Assembly (NCBI RefSeq): GCF_927798115.1
Contig: NZ_CAKMMG010000001.1
Location: forward strand, 1,488,001-1,552,000
Source: Paenibacillus auburnensis
GTDB lineage: Bacteria; Bacillota; Bacilli; Paenibacillales; Paenibacillaceae
Direction of reading: 5' to 3'
Length of the DNA: 64,000 bases
A program made the position numbers and the translations under genes. The notes beneath the pieces were generated by a model. The model was not told the origin of the DNA. It searched no databases and saw nothing but the letters and a program-made list of their open reading frames with translations. Of this stretch, positions 24,825 through 33,262 are shown one piece after another. The number at the start of each line of letters is the position of its first letter. Position 1 is the first letter of the stretch.

Positions 24825-25576
24825 TGCTGAACACCGCCCAATACACCCTGGGTTTTGATAATATCATTGAAGAAGGACTGGCGGGATTCTTCGCCTTTGT
24901 TCAGCTGTGTGTAAATCTGTCCGTCGCGGATAAAAACCACCCGGCTGCAATAACTGGCCGCTACAGGATCATGGGTGACCATGATGATCGTAGCCTGGCG
25001 CTTGCTGTTCATATCAGCGAGTTTGTTCAGCAGATCCGAAGCGGATTTGGAATCCAGCGCTCCCGTAGGCTCATCTGCAAAAATAATGCTCGGCTCATGC
25101 ACGAACGCCCGCGCTGCTGAGGTCCGCTGCTTCTGGCCCCCGGATATTTCCGCCGGATATTTGTTCTGAAGCTCTGAAATCCCCAGCTCCCCGGCCACCT
25201 GCTCAAACTTTCCATGAGCCTCCTTCTTGGAAATGCCGGTAATCGAGAGCGGCAGCAGCACATTTTCTTTGACCGTCAGTGTATCCAGCAGATTATATTC
25301 CTGAAAAATAAATCCGAGATGGTGCTTGCGGAACTCTGCCAGCTGCTTCTCCTTCATCCCGGTAAATTCCTTGCCTTCGATCTCGATCGTCCCCTGGCTG
25401 ACCCGGTCGATAGAGGATAATACGTTCAGCAGTGTCGTTTTACCTGACCCGGAAGCTCCCATAATACCGACGAACTCACCTTTATCTACCTGCAGATCAA
25501 TTCCCTTGAGCACTTCCTGCTTGTTAAATTTATTTCCGTAGGTTTTGTAGATTTTATTGGCTTGCAAAATGACCAT
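24821..25576 (-). CDS. ABC ATPase, BceA-like
   Basis: A 251-residue ATPase of the antimicrobial-peptide transporter family. ATG at 25576 ([17 protein letters not shown]) has AAGGAG nine bases upstream. It has Walker [10 protein letters not shown], signature [15 protein letters not shown], Walker [13 protein letters not shown] and H-loop IMVTHDP. With the BceB-like permease it would form a peptide resistance transporter. An 11-base-arm palindrome 80 bases before the start matches the known BceR operator layout, which suggests induction by the two-component system encoded at 26.8-28.5 kb. Confidence 0.9.
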   Translation of the reverse strand: MVILQANKIYKTYGNKFNKQEVLKGIDLQVDKGEFVGIMGASGSGKTTLLNVLSSIDRVSQGTIEIEGKEFTGMKEKQLAEFRKHHLGFIFQEYNLLDTLTVKENVLLPLSITGISKKEAHGKFEQVAGELGISELQNKYPAEISGGQKQRTSAARAFVHEPSIIFADEPTGALDSKSASDLLNKLADMNSKRQATIIMVTHDPVAASYCSRVVFIRDGQIYTQLNKGEESRQSFFNDIIKTQGVLGGVQQ

Positions 25577-25656
25577 GTTCACCCACTCCTTTTCTGTAAT
25601 TTCATCATAAGCGGGATCAGCTTTCTTTTCCTGCGATTCGCCGAACAATATGAACA

Positions 25657-25682
25657 GGCATGTGACATTATTGTCACATGCC
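25657..25682. promoter_or_regulatory. BceR-like operator
   Basis: Perfect inverted repeat GGCATGTGACA, TTAT, TGTCACATGCC. The core TGACA-N4-TGTCA fits the BceR-type binding pattern I recall from the literature (TNACA-N4-TGTAA) except at one position. It lies 81 bases upstream of the BceA-like start. Confidence 0.7.
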
Positions 25683-25727
25683 CGTTATCAGGGGAGGGCA
25701 GAGATGGGCTTAAGACGTAACTACGTC

Positions 25728-25796
25728 GAATGTTTGGACTTCCCATCCGTCACTTCTGCCCATTCAGGTAAGGTCAAGTTCCACTAATATAGTTGG
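25728..25796. repeat. Dispersed intergenic repeat, copy B
   Basis: Reads GAATGTTTGGACTTCCC, then CCGTCACTTCTGCCC, then GTCAAGTTCCA and ATATAGTTGG. These blocks occur in the same order as in copy A (2930-3099), without the internal hairpin. Identity is roughly two thirds by eye. Confidence 0.6.
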
Positions 25797-25862
25797 TGTG
25801 CTATATTCAAAATATCACGCCCTAAATTTTCCTGTTAGCAAATCTATTATTAGGAGGGAACA

Positions 25863-26798
25863 ATGAAACATCAATTCATTGAGGCTCTAGCAAATCATTC
25901 GCTCGATGCGCTCCGCAGAATTCCCAAAAGCGACTTGCATAACCACGCCGGGCGCGGAGGCAATATCAAGTATATCGGAGACTGGGTGAATACCACCATC
26001 CTGCCGCCTTCCTCCAAATTCGGATCTTTGGGTGAGATGCAGCAGTGGTTCGTCAGTCATGTAAAAAGCCTTTGTCCAGGTATCCAAGGCTATCTGAAAC
26101 GGGTTGAGGCTTCCTTCGTCCAGGCCACTGATGACGGGATTGAACGCTTGGCCCTCAGCTACGGGATAGATGAAATTGATGCCCTCGGAGGTATGGAGGC
26201 ATTCATACATACAATGGACGGGTTCAGTCATCAGTATGCTCCGCAGACACAATTCCTGCCGGAGCTGGCATTTGACAGCCGCAGCAATGTTGACGAAGCA
26301 TTGGACAGGTTGGATGAAATCCTGTCTTATCACTGGTTCAAGTCCGTTGATATCTGCGGCCCCGAGCTGGCCCAGCCGATAAGAAACTTTCGCCCGCTCT
26401 ACCGCCGCGCCAAGACCGCAGGGCTCGTGCTGAGAGCTCACTCCGGTGAATTCGGTACGGCTGACGATGTGATGGAAGCCGTCGAAGAGCTGGAGCTTCA
26501 TGAGGTTCATCATGGAATTGCCGCAGCACACTCTCTTCAGGTAATGAACTGGCTTGCCGGGCATCGCATCACTCTGCATGTCTGCCCGACCAGCAATGTC
26601 ATGCTCGGCCGGACAGAAGATTACTCCACACATCCAATCCGAGCACTGTATGATGCCGGAATCCCAGTTACTCTTAATACGGACGACCTGCTGATCTTTA
26701 ATCAGAGTGTATCCGAAGAATATCTGAATCTGTACAGCTCCGGGCTAATGTCGGCAAATGAGCTGAATGATATCCGTGAAACCGGACTTCGAAAATAA
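25863..26798 (+). CDS. Adenosine deaminase family protein
   Basis: A 311-residue metal-dependent deaminase. The start has AGGAGGG four to five bases upstream. Zinc ligands are in SDLHNHAGRGG (HxH), HSGEFG (His plus catalytic Glu) and TLNTDDLLIF (Asp). HHGIAAAHSLQVMNWL and HVCPTSNVMLG are strong family motifs. It is somewhat shorter than classical adenosine deaminases (about 330-350) and the C-terminal helices end early. It may act on adenosine, adenine or a related amine. It splits the BceAB-like genes from their likely two-component system and is read in the opposite direction. Confidence 0.88.
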   Translation: MKHQFIEALANHSLDALRRIPKSDLHNHAGRGGNIKYIGDWVNTTILPPSSKFGSLGEMQQWFVSHVKSLCPGIQGYLKRVEASFVQATDDGIERLALSYGIDEIDALGGMEAFIHTMDGFSHQYAPQTQFLPELAFDSRSNVDEALDRLDEILSYHWFKSVDICGPELAQPIRNFRPLYRRAKTAGLVLRAHSGEFGTADDVMEAVEELELHEVHHGIAAAHSLQVMNWLAGHRITLHVCPTSNVMLGRTEDYSTHPIRALYDAGIPVTLNTDDLLIFNQSVSEEYLNLYSSGLMSANELNDIRETGLRK

Positions 26799-26807
26799 TG
26801 CCCGCAA

Positions 26808-27812
26808 TCACTGGCCGGCAAGCCTCACGAAATCATTCTCCCGCGGAAAGGTCAGTGTAAATGTTGTGCCTTTCCCGGGTGCCGACTCCGCCCGGATGCC
26901 AATCAGCAGTGGCTCTGCAACCTGCTTCGTCAGATACAGTCCCATGCCGGTAGCCGCCCCTTCCTGCCTGCCCAGTGTGGAAGTAAAGCCCTTGTCAAAA
27001 ATACGCGGGAGATCCTTGGGATCGATCCCTCTCCCCTGATCTTCAATGATAAGTACAACATGTCCATCCGTTTCCCTACTCATAATTACAATATCCGAAG
27101 CCTCACTGTATTTCACCGCATTAGTCAGCAACTGCCGGAGCATGAACCCGAGCCACTTCCCGTCAGTAAGCACCGTTTCCGCCTCGAGTGACACATCGAA
27201 CCCGATTCCTTTGGGAATGCACCATGACTTCAGCGCCCGGATCTCTTGATTAAGAATCGGTTCAAGTCCGGTGTCCTCGATGAAAAGATCATTGCGCATA
27301 AACGGGATACGCTTCTGATGGAGCTGCTGGTCAAGCAGATGATGAATCCGCAGCCATTCGTACATGATCTGGCTCCGCAGTGTTTCGTCCGGAAGGCGTT
27401 CAATCATTAGCTTCATCGCAGTAAGCGGAGTCTTCACCTCATGAATCCATGACAGCAGGTCGTCCTTCTCCTGCTCCAGCAGCCGGAAGCTCACAGCGGA
27501 TTCCCGGCGGTAGCGTTCTGTCTGGGAGGTTACCGCCTCCTGCACAATCCGTTCAAACGGACTGTCCGCTTCGTCAAACGCCTCAAGATCATACACCTGG
27601 TCCCAGGCTTTAACGGCCCTGTAGAACCGGGTCTCCTTTTGAAACCGGATGAACACAAACGCCGTACAAACCAGCACATTCAGCAGAACAATATAGAGAA
27701 GCGGAAGAAAGGGTATGGAAGCATCCACAAAAGCAACAAACAGGATCATCACTTGAATCCCGGCAAGCAGGCAGAGCCAGCTCCGCTTCTCCTTTATGTA
27801 TTTGGTAATCAT
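26808..27812 (-). CDS. Sensor histidine kinase, BceS-like (intramembrane-sensing)
   Basis: A 334-residue kinase. It has two membrane helices near the N-terminus (residues about 12-30 and 35-55) with only a few residues between them, so it has no real sensor domain outside. This is the BceS type, which depends on its transporter to detect the drug. The phospho-acceptor His is in LLSWIHEVKTPLTA (about residue 124). The ATPase part has LTNAVKYSEASDIV, DQGRGI, FDKGFTS and GMGLYLTKQV. It overlaps the response regulator by four bases. The partner transporter is probably the BceAB-like pair at 22.9-25.6 kb. Confidence 0.9.
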   Translation of the reverse strand: MITKYIKEKRSWLCLLAGIQVMILFVAFVDASIPFLPLLYIVLLNVLVCTAFVFIRFQKETRFYRAVKAWDQVYDLEAFDEADSPFERIVQEAVTSQTERYRRESAVSFRLLEQEKDDLLSWIHEVKTPLTAMKLMIERLPDETLRSQIMYEWLRIHHLLDQQLHQKRIPFMRNDLFIEDTGLEPILNQEIRALKSWCIPKGIGFDVSLEAETVLTDGKWLGFMLRQLLTNAVKYSEASDIVIMSRETDGHVVLIIEDQGRGIDPKDLPRIFDKGFTSTLGRQEGAATGMGLYLTKQVAEPLLIGIRAESAPGKGTTFTLTFPRENDFVRLAGQ

Positions 27813-28498
27813 AACGCTGCCTCTTCGGTCGCCATATAGCCCTGCCCGACCCTGGTTTCGATAAAGGTGTCCAGCTCCAGCGGCTCCAGCTTTTTGCGTA
27901 ACCGGTTCACATTCACAGTCAGCGTATTATCGCTCACGAAATGCTCATTATCCCAGAGGTTTTTGATCAGCTCCTCACGATCGACAATCTGATCCTTACG
28001 CTCCACCAGTATTTTTAGAATGAACATTTCATTTTTGGTAAGCAGCGCGGCACCGAGGCTGTTCGTAACGGTATTCTTCACGTATTCAATCGTTGCCCCC
28101 CGCCATGTCTTCAGCTCCGTCCGTTCGCTGCTGTAGTTGTACACCCGGCGCAGGGTAGCCTGGATTTTGGCGATCAGCACCTCGAAATGGAACGGCTTCT
28201 GCATGAAATCGTCCGCACCAAGCTGCATGGACATAACCATATCGCTCGGGTGATCGCGGGAGGAGAGAAAAATAATCGGCACATTAGAGTGCGCCCGGAT
28301 CATCCGGCACCAATGGAAACCATCATAAAGCGGCAGCTGGATGTCAATGATGACAAGCTCCGGCTTAACCGCCGTAAACTCCTGCAGCACTTTTGAGAAA
28401 TCCGAGATGCCGTAAACCTCATAGGACCATTGGGATAAGCGCTCCCTTATCTCGTTAAATAGTGTAACATCGTCTTCGACCAACATGATTTTGAACAA
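27809..28498 (-). CDS. OmpR-family response regulator, BceR-like
   Basis: A 229-residue regulator with receiver domain (MFKIMLVEDD; phospho-acceptor Asp at residue 52 in VIIDIQLPLYDG; Lys in QKPFHFEVL) and a winged-helix DNA-binding domain (VDREELIKNLWDNEHFVSDN, then TLTVNVNRLRKKL). It is the first gene of the two-gene sensor unit, with the kinase overlapping its stop. The palindrome at 25657-25682 is its likely target. No similar palindrome was seen directly before its own start, so its own control is unclear. Confidence 0.9.
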   Translation of the reverse strand: MFKIMLVEDDVTLFNEIRERLSQWSYEVYGISDFSKVLQEFTAVKPELVIIDIQLPLYDGFHWCRMIRAHSNVPIIFLSSRDHPSDMVMSMQLGADDFMQKPFHFEVLIAKIQATLRRVYNYSSERTELKTWRGATIEYVKNTVTNSLGAALLTKNEMFILKILVERKDQIVDREELIKNLWDNEHFVSDNTLTVNVNRLRKKLEPLELDTFIETRVGQGYMATEEAAL

Positions 28499-28586
28499 AA
28501 AAGGGCACCTCGTTTCGAATCTCTATATCTTTTTCTTATTTAGTTTGAACTCGTAATTCTTCCATTTGTGGATCGGCCGTGCATTC

Positions 28587-28645
28587 AGAGAATATTTGGA
28601 CTTCCAGCTACTTTTCCCTATGAATTTATTTTCAAGTTCAATACA
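28587..28645. repeat. Dispersed intergenic repeat, copy C
   Basis: Reads AGAGAATATTTGGACTTCC, then AGCTACTTTTCCCTATGA, then TATTTTCAAGTTCAAT. It matches the outer blocks of copy A (AGAGAATCTTTGGACTTCC, CCACTTTTCCCTTATTG, TATTTTCAAGTTCCAT). It lacks the hairpin segment. Its last 28 bases encode the C-terminus and stop codon of the HAD protein. Confidence 0.75.
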
Positions 28646-29289
28646 TTAATCAATTGCTGCAGCCCCATGTCCAGCATGGAATTCATCCGCAGGCTGTAAT
28701 CCGCGAAATGCAGGTCTTTAGTGAGTTCATTGGGAACGATCACAACGTGCATATCCGCACTTCTTGCAGCTTGAGCCCCGTTGGGCGAATCCTCAAAAGC
28801 AATGGCATTCCGGGGGCTTACTCCGAAATATTCCAATACATTCAAGTATAATTCAGGGTCCGGCTTGACGTTACTTACATCACCATTTGTCCGGATGCAA
28901 TCGAAATAATGAACAAGCTCCAGTTCTTCCAGATTGGGCATCACCCAGTCATATGGAGCGCTGGATGCCAGACCGATCTTCAATCCGAGCCTGCGCGCAG
29001 TCTCGAAATAATTCAACACCCCTGGCAGGGTCTTTTCATTTTTGATCATAACATCGTATTTCTGCCTCCGAAGTATCCTCAGCTCCTCACGGATAAGCGA
29101 TAGCCCGGTACATTCCTGTAAGTAGTTGTAAGGATCAAACGCCTGAGCATGTCCACCAATCCGCTTACAGTACAGCTCTAGAGGCAGTTCCACATCATAC
29201 TCACGAAGAATCTCCTGAAAGGAATAGAACTCATAGGTCTCAGTATCCCGAATTAATCCGTCAAAATCAAAGACTACCGCTTCAATCAT
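28618..29289 (-). CDS. HAD family hydrolase (beta-phosphoglucomutase/YhcW-like)
   Basis: A 223-residue HAD phosphatase. Motif I is VVFDFDGLIRDTE with nucleophile and acid Asp; motif II is GLASSAPYDWV; motif III/IV run from NVKPDPELYLNVLEYFG to AIAFEDSPNGAQAARSADM. The alpha-helical cap is the PGMB type. These enzymes remove phosphate from small sugar phosphates or similar compounds. The final residues, VLNLKINS, are encoded by repeat copy C, so the natural C-terminus has been replaced or extended by the repeat. Confidence 0.88.
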   Translation of the reverse strand: MIEAVVFDFDGLIRDTETYEFYSFQEILREYDVELPLELYCKRIGGHAQAFDPYNYLQECTGLSLIREELRILRRQKYDVMIKNEKTLPGVLNYFETARRLGLKIGLASSAPYDWVMPNLEELELVHYFDCIRTNGDVSNVKPDPELYLNVLEYFGVSPRNAIAFEDSPNGAQAARSADMHVVIVPNELTKDLHFADYSLRMNSMLDMGLQQLINVLNLKINS

Positions 29290-29315
29290 TCATTCACCGC
29301 CTTTATATTGCAAAA

Positions 29316-29762
29316 TTAAAGCCAGCGCATAAACCGCTTATGGGAGACTTTGATTTGCTTCTGCTCCGCCCATTCAGACAGGTCTTTTATGTAATTATCA
29401 TTTTCTAAACGGAAACAATTCTTATAAGGCACAAGAAAATTACCCTTAGGCCTAATACCGATGACAGGCATAAAATAACCTCTTACAAACACAGTCTTGA
29501 TGTCACTGGCTTCAATTATCCGATCCTTAACTGTAATATTCTCTGGCCTCATTACAATTTCGAAAGGTGTTCTGGCTGTAAATGCCCGGTAAATCAAAAT
29601 CCCTTCAATAACTAGAAAAACAGGAAGGCATGCAAAAGCTAAGTGAAAATCCCAACTGGCAGTAATGATAAAAAAGCTCCACAACCCCATATTCACACTT
29701 AATGCTATCAGCAGCGATATTTCAGCGGGGCCTCTGGCTTTGTATACTTTTGTATTCTCTAT
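29316..29762 (-). CDS. Small membrane protein with apparent ATA start
   Basis: A two-helix membrane protein with a PH-like cytoplasmic part. The in-frame GTG at 29696 has no ribosome binding site and would cut the first membrane helix in half. Reading upstream, the frame stays open to ATA at 29762, which has GGAGG exactly five bases before it. The added residues (ENTKVYKARGPAEIS) complete the helix LLIALSVNMGLWSFFIITAS. The second helix is LPVFLVIEGILIYRAF and the soluble part includes PENITVKDRIIEASDIKTVF. Family unknown, though the topology resembles small PH-domain proteins. Either ATA is used as a start or ATG has mutated. Confidence 0.65.
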   Translation of the reverse strand: MENTKVYKARGPAEISLLIALSVNMGLWSFFIITASWDFHLAFACLPVFLVIEGILIYRAFTARTPFEIVMRPENITVKDRIIEASDIKTVFVRGYFMPVIGIRPKGNFLVPYKNCFRLENDNYIKDLSEWAEQKQIKVSHKRFMRWL

Positions 29763-29928
29763 AAAATCCTCCGTTCTAAATATACGACCCCGATAACTCC
29801 CATCATTATACTATAATCTGGCAAAAAACGGACGATACCGGCTCCCCTTCAGCGCAACATCATTCAAGAACATCGATACTTTTCGTATTATAATAGCTAT
29901 ACATTACCGAAAAAGAAGGTGAACACAG

Positions 29929-30780
29929 TTGACTCGTGAAGTCCGGACAGTCGTTTTTGATACAGAGCTGAAGCTGGAGGCATACCGTTTCGAAGGAATT
30001 ATGCAGAAATTCCCCAATCATTTTCATGATTATTATGTGATCGGGTTTATTGAACAAGGCAAACGGTACCTACAGTGTGGTAATGAGGAATATATCCTGA
30101 ACAGCGGAGATGTAATCATCTTTAACCCGCAGGATCCCCACTCCTGTGAACAGGTGGATGGAAGAACCCTGGATTACCGCTGCATTAATGTCCAGCCGGA
30201 GGTTATGCGGCATTATGTGCATGAGATTACGGGCAAGCTCGATCTGCCGAGGTTCACACAGGCCGTACTATTCCAGAGTGAGCTGGCTTCGCCGCTGCAT
30301 GATTTGCACCAGATGCTTCTGGACGAACAGGCGGATTTCCAGAAAGAAGAATTGTTCCTGTTCCTTCTTGAGCAGCTGCTGCGGGAATATTCAGACGCAG
30401 ATGCACCGGTTCCCGCTCGGGAGCTTACGACGGAAATAAAAATGATCTGCCAATACATAGAGGATCATTATACTGAAAATATTACACTGAATCAGCTGAC
30501 AGAATTGACAGGTCTGAGTAAATATCATCTGCTGCGGTTGTTTACTAAGCAAAAAGGGATCTCCCCTTACCGTTATCTGGAGACGATTCGAATTAACCAG
30601 GCCAAGCGGCTGCTGGAGCAAGGGGTATCGCCGATGGAGGTTGCCCTGCAGGCCGGGTTCAGCGACCAGAGCCATTTTACTAATTTCTTCAAAAAACTAA
30701 TCGGCTTAACACCCAAGCAGTATCTGCGGATATTTAAACAGCAGGCGGAAAAGAAACCTTCGGAGGTCGCCTCATCATGA
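29929..30780 (+). CDS. AraC family transcriptional regulator
   Basis: A 283-residue regulator with an N-terminal cupin domain (FPNHFHDYYVIGFIEQGKRY, with metal-like His positions) and a C-terminal AraC DNA-binding domain (LTELTGLSKYHLLRLFTKQK, GFSDQSHFTNFFKKLIGLTP). The start is a TTG at 29929 with AGAAGGTG seven bases upstream. A perfect TATAAT lies about 35 bases upstream. Its stop overlaps the EamA start (ATGA), so the exporter is translated with it. It probably activates or represses this pair in response to a small compound. Confidence 0.88.
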   Translation: MTREVRTVVFDTELKLEAYRFEGIMQKFPNHFHDYYVIGFIEQGKRYLQCGNEEYILNSGDVIIFNPQDPHSCEQVDGRTLDYRCINVQPEVMRHYVHEITGKLDLPRFTQAVLFQSELASPLHDLHQMLLDEQADFQKEELFLFLLEQLLREYSDADAPVPARELTTEIKMICQYIEDHYTENITLNQLTELTGLSKYHLLRLFTKQKGISPYRYLETIRINQAKRLLEQGVSPMEVALQAGFSDQSHFTNFFKKLIGLTPKQYLRIFKQQAEKKPSEVASS

Positions 30781-31703
30781 ATCACGAACGCACTGCGGCC
30801 ACCGGACATATGCTTGCCTTCCTTACAATCATGATCTGGGGAACCACCTTTATCTCGACCAAAACGTTGCTGGCAGACTTTACTCCGCTTGAAATCCTGT
30901 TCTTCCGCTTTATTCTGGGGTATTTGGTCTTGTCCCTGCTCCATCCGCGCCGGATCCGGACGAATTCCTTCAAAGAGGAAGCGCTGTTTATCGCCGCCGG
31001 ACTTTGCGGAGTCACTTTGTATTTTCTGATTGAGAATATTGCCCTTGTCTACACGCTGGCCTCTAACGTCGGTGTAATTGTGTCGATTGCTCCGTTTTTA
31101 ACCGCGGTGATCGTCCACTTCTGCTTACAGGAAGAACGTTTAACCCCCTCATTCATCACCGGCTTTCTGATTGCGCTGAGCGGCATTATCTGCATCTTCC
31201 TGAACGGAAGTTTCCGTGTAGAGCTAAATCCGCTCGGCGATCTGCTTGCCTTACTGGCCCCTGTGGTCTGGGCTATATATTCAGTCTTGATGCGCAAAAT
31301 CAGTGCTCTGCAACATAACACTATCGGCGTTACCCGCAGAGTGTTTCTGTATAGCTTGCTCGGGATGCTGCCCGCTCTGCCGCTGATGGATTTTCAGTTC
31401 AGTCTGGACAGATTAAGCGAGTCTGCGAATCTTATGAATCTTCTGTACTTGGGTCTGGGAGCTTCAGCGTTATGCTTCGTGACCTGGAACCGTGCGGTCG
31501 GTATTTTGGGAGCGATCAGAACAAGCGTATATATCTATCTTGTTCCGGTCATCACCGTGGCTGCCGCTGCGCTGTTTCTGCATGAAAAGCTCACTTGGGC
31601 CATCCTGCTCGGCACTGTGCTTACGTTAAGCGGCTCCTATATCTCTGAACGCAAACCAAAAACAACCCCCGCCAAGGGGATCGCTGTACACGAACAACAT
31701 TAA
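30777..31703 (+). CDS. EamA/DMT family transporter
   Basis: A 308-residue membrane protein with ten helices in two EamA halves (first about 10-145, second about 155-290). The opening MLAFLTIMIWGTTFISTKTL and SALCFVTWNRAVGILGAIRT are typical of the drug/metabolite transporter superfamily. It is translated with the AraC regulator and likely exports a metabolite. Substrate unknown. It overlaps the end of the convergent VOC-like gene by four bases. Confidence 0.88.
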   Translation: MNHERTAATGHMLAFLTIMIWGTTFISTKTLLADFTPLEILFFRFILGYLVLSLLHPRRIRTNSFKEEALFIAAGLCGVTLYFLIENIALVYTLASNVGVIVSIAPFLTAVIVHFCLQEERLTPSFITGFLIALSGIICIFLNGSFRVELNPLGDLLALLAPVVWAIYSVLMRKISALQHNTIGVTRRVFLYSLLGMLPALPLMDFQFSLDRLSESANLMNLLYLGLGASALCFVTWNRAVGILGAIRTSVYIYLVPVITVAAAALFLHEKLTWAILLGTVLTLSGSYISERKPKTTPAKGIAVHEQH

Positions 31704-31957
31704 TTTAACCGGCGTACCAACTCATACTGATTACCGCAGGGATCGGCGAAATACACCGCATAATATGTCAGGCTAATCGGAAATAGCCGGGGGCCGGGCT
31801 CCCGGTCTTCCGTAATGGCAAAATAATTCGCGCTAGGAAGCTCCCCCTCCTCCGCAAATACATACCAGTCCGTGCTATGAAAATCCGGGTGAACCCGAGC
31901 TCCGGCAAGAGCTTTTCCGCCGTTAAACTCAAAGTTCAGCCTGCCTTTCTCAGGCAT
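31700..31957 (-). CDS. Short VOC-like protein (half-size)
   Basis: Eighty-five residues ending YAVYFADPCGNQYELVRRLN, the usual end of a glyoxalase/VOC domain (the DP.GN..E motif). A full VOC domain has two such modules (about 120-140 residues), so one half is missing. The start overlaps the lipoprotein stop (TAATG) and lacks a strong ribosome binding site, so translation depends on coupling. It may be a 3' remnant of a gene or a dimerising half-domain. Confidence in the coding call is moderate. Confidence 0.6.
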   Translation of the reverse strand: MPEKGRLNFEFNGGKALAGARVHPDFHSTDWYVFAEEGELPSANYFAITEDREPGPRLFPISLTYYAVYFADPCGNQYELVRRLN

Positions 31958-32376
31958 TATTTCCGGTATATCAGCTCTCTTAGCTCCTCATGAATCGCTG
32001 CAGGGATCTCATAGCCTTGACCGCTATCTTCAGTATCGACCAGCAGGCCTCTAATCCCCTTTTGAGCGGAATCAGAAATATTCAAAACATAAGTCTTCTG
32101 ACTGTCATCTTTATAGTACACGTACATCAGAAAATAAGTCCCGTAATCCAATTCCCCGCTCATTTTGACCGACTTATCGATGGCACTTACGAAGGTTCTA
32201 ATTTCATCTGCACCGGTAAACGTCTTCTCTGTGAAGGGTACGGTTGATTGCTGATCACTGGTGCATAAATCCACACATTGGAGCCGTACCTTTTCCACCT
32301 CTGTCACTTTAGGTTCACTGCAGCCCACAATTCCAAATAACAGCATACAGGAGAGCAGAAACATCCATATTCGCAT
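31957..32376 (-). CDS. Lipoprotein, YhfM-like
   Basis: A 139-residue lipoprotein with lipobox GIVGC near residue 19. Mature part: FTGADEIRTFVSAIDKSVKM, YFLMYVYYKDDSQKTYVLNI, AIHEELRELIYRK. This pattern (a regulatory lipoprotein with a cystatin-like small domain) resembles B. subtilis YhfM, but I cannot confirm it. AAGGAGG is seven bases before the second ATG. The VOC-like gene follows with overlapping stop/start. Confidence 0.7.
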   Translation of the reverse strand: MRIWMFLLSCMLLFGIVGCSEPKVTEVEKVRLQCVDLCTSDQQSTVPFTEKTFTGADEIRTFVSAIDKSVKMSGELDYGTYFLMYVYYKDDSQKTYVLNISDSAQKGIRGLLVDTEDSGQGYEIPAAIHEELRELIYRK

Positions 32377-32437
32377 CATAGTTCCTCCTTATCTTGGGCT
32401 CTTTTGGATAACCTTTCCATATAATTCTGCAGAAACA

Positions 32438-32490
32438 AGAAAAAAGCCTGCTAACTCAACCTCCCAGTACAGGGATTAAGTCTGCAGGCT
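32438..32490 (-). terminator. Terminator of the beta-rich lipoprotein gene
   Basis: Arms AGCCTGC (32444-32450 region) and GCAGGCT (32484-32490) with a long loop. On the minus strand six T follow. Confidence 0.6.
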
Positions 32491-32522
32491 CTATTTATTC
32501 ATCCATACGGAACGTGAAGTAA

Positions 32523-33086
32523 TTATTTAACTTCAGTTGCTCCAGTCACTTTACCTTCCATAACAGCGGATGCTTGTACATCTGCATTTGCAAAGTACAG
32601 GTTTCCGTCGATTGTAGCATCTTTATACAGGTTGAAGCCGTTAGCTTCTACGTAAACGTCACCTTTAATCGTTCCGCCTTGCACTCTGAAGTTTTCACTT
32701 TGTACAGTCACTTTAGGTGCAGTAAGGGTGTAGCTGGCTGTAACTTTGTGGTCAGCATCCTGAGCATACAGGGCAAGCTTACGGTAAATTGCATTTTCGG
32801 CAACGCCTTTATCATGGAATTCACCGGCTACAACAACATCCTGATCTACTGTCAGGTCATTAAGGATCGCTACGATCCAGTTACCTTCTGCGCTTACTGC
32901 TTTAAGGAATGGATCTTGTTCTTTAACAATGGATGCTGTAGATACTGCATCTGTCTGTGCAGCAGATGTAGGAGCAGTTGTAGCTGTAGCAGCCGCTTCA
33001 TTTCCTTCATTGTTATTATTCGAACCGCAACCCGACAACAATGCAGCAGAAACACCGGCAACCAGCAAAACTTTAACAAATTTCAT
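32523..33086 (-). CDS. Beta-rich lipoprotein of unknown function
   Basis: A 187-residue lipoprotein (lipobox LLSGC at residues 16-20) with an Asn/Ala/Thr/Ser-rich tether to about residue 60. The mature part has repeated short strands such as VDQDVVVAGEFHD, LTAPKVTVQSENFRVQGGTI, KGDVYVEANG and TIDGNLYFANADVQASAVME. This is the pattern of a right-handed beta-helix like bactofilins (polymer-forming cytoskeletal family). It is likely a surface-displayed scaffold, but no bactofilin core was confirmed. It is monocistronic, with its own terminator. Confidence 0.7.
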   Translation of the reverse strand: MKFVKVLLVAGVSAALLSGCGSNNNNEGNEAAATATTAPTSAAQTDAVSTASIVKEQDPFLKAVSAEGNWIVAILNDLTVDQDVVVAGEFHDKGVAENAIYRKLALYAQDADHKVTASYTLTAPKVTVQSENFRVQGGTIKGDVYVEANGFNLYKDATIDGNLYFANADVQASAVMEGKVTGATEVK

Positions 33087-33262
33087 TTTTAAATCCCCCT
33101 ATTTCTTTTTAATAACCATATTATATATTAAAATTTGAAAAATATCACGTGATGTTTTTCACAAATTTGTGTCGATGCCAGAATGCCTAATACAACGTCT
33201 TCTAACAAAGTAAATATATACAAAATAAGACACTGACAGAATGCCAGCGTCCTTATGGTTCG

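Noticed and set aside
25657..25682. Palindrome before the BceA-like gene as a terminator
   Set aside because: No T-run follows on either strand and it lies upstream of a gene start, so it is treated as an operator.
25887..26633. 248-residue minus-strand frame opposite the adenosine-deaminase-like gene
   Set aside because: The plus strand carries all deaminase motifs with a strong ribosome binding site; the reverse frame has none.
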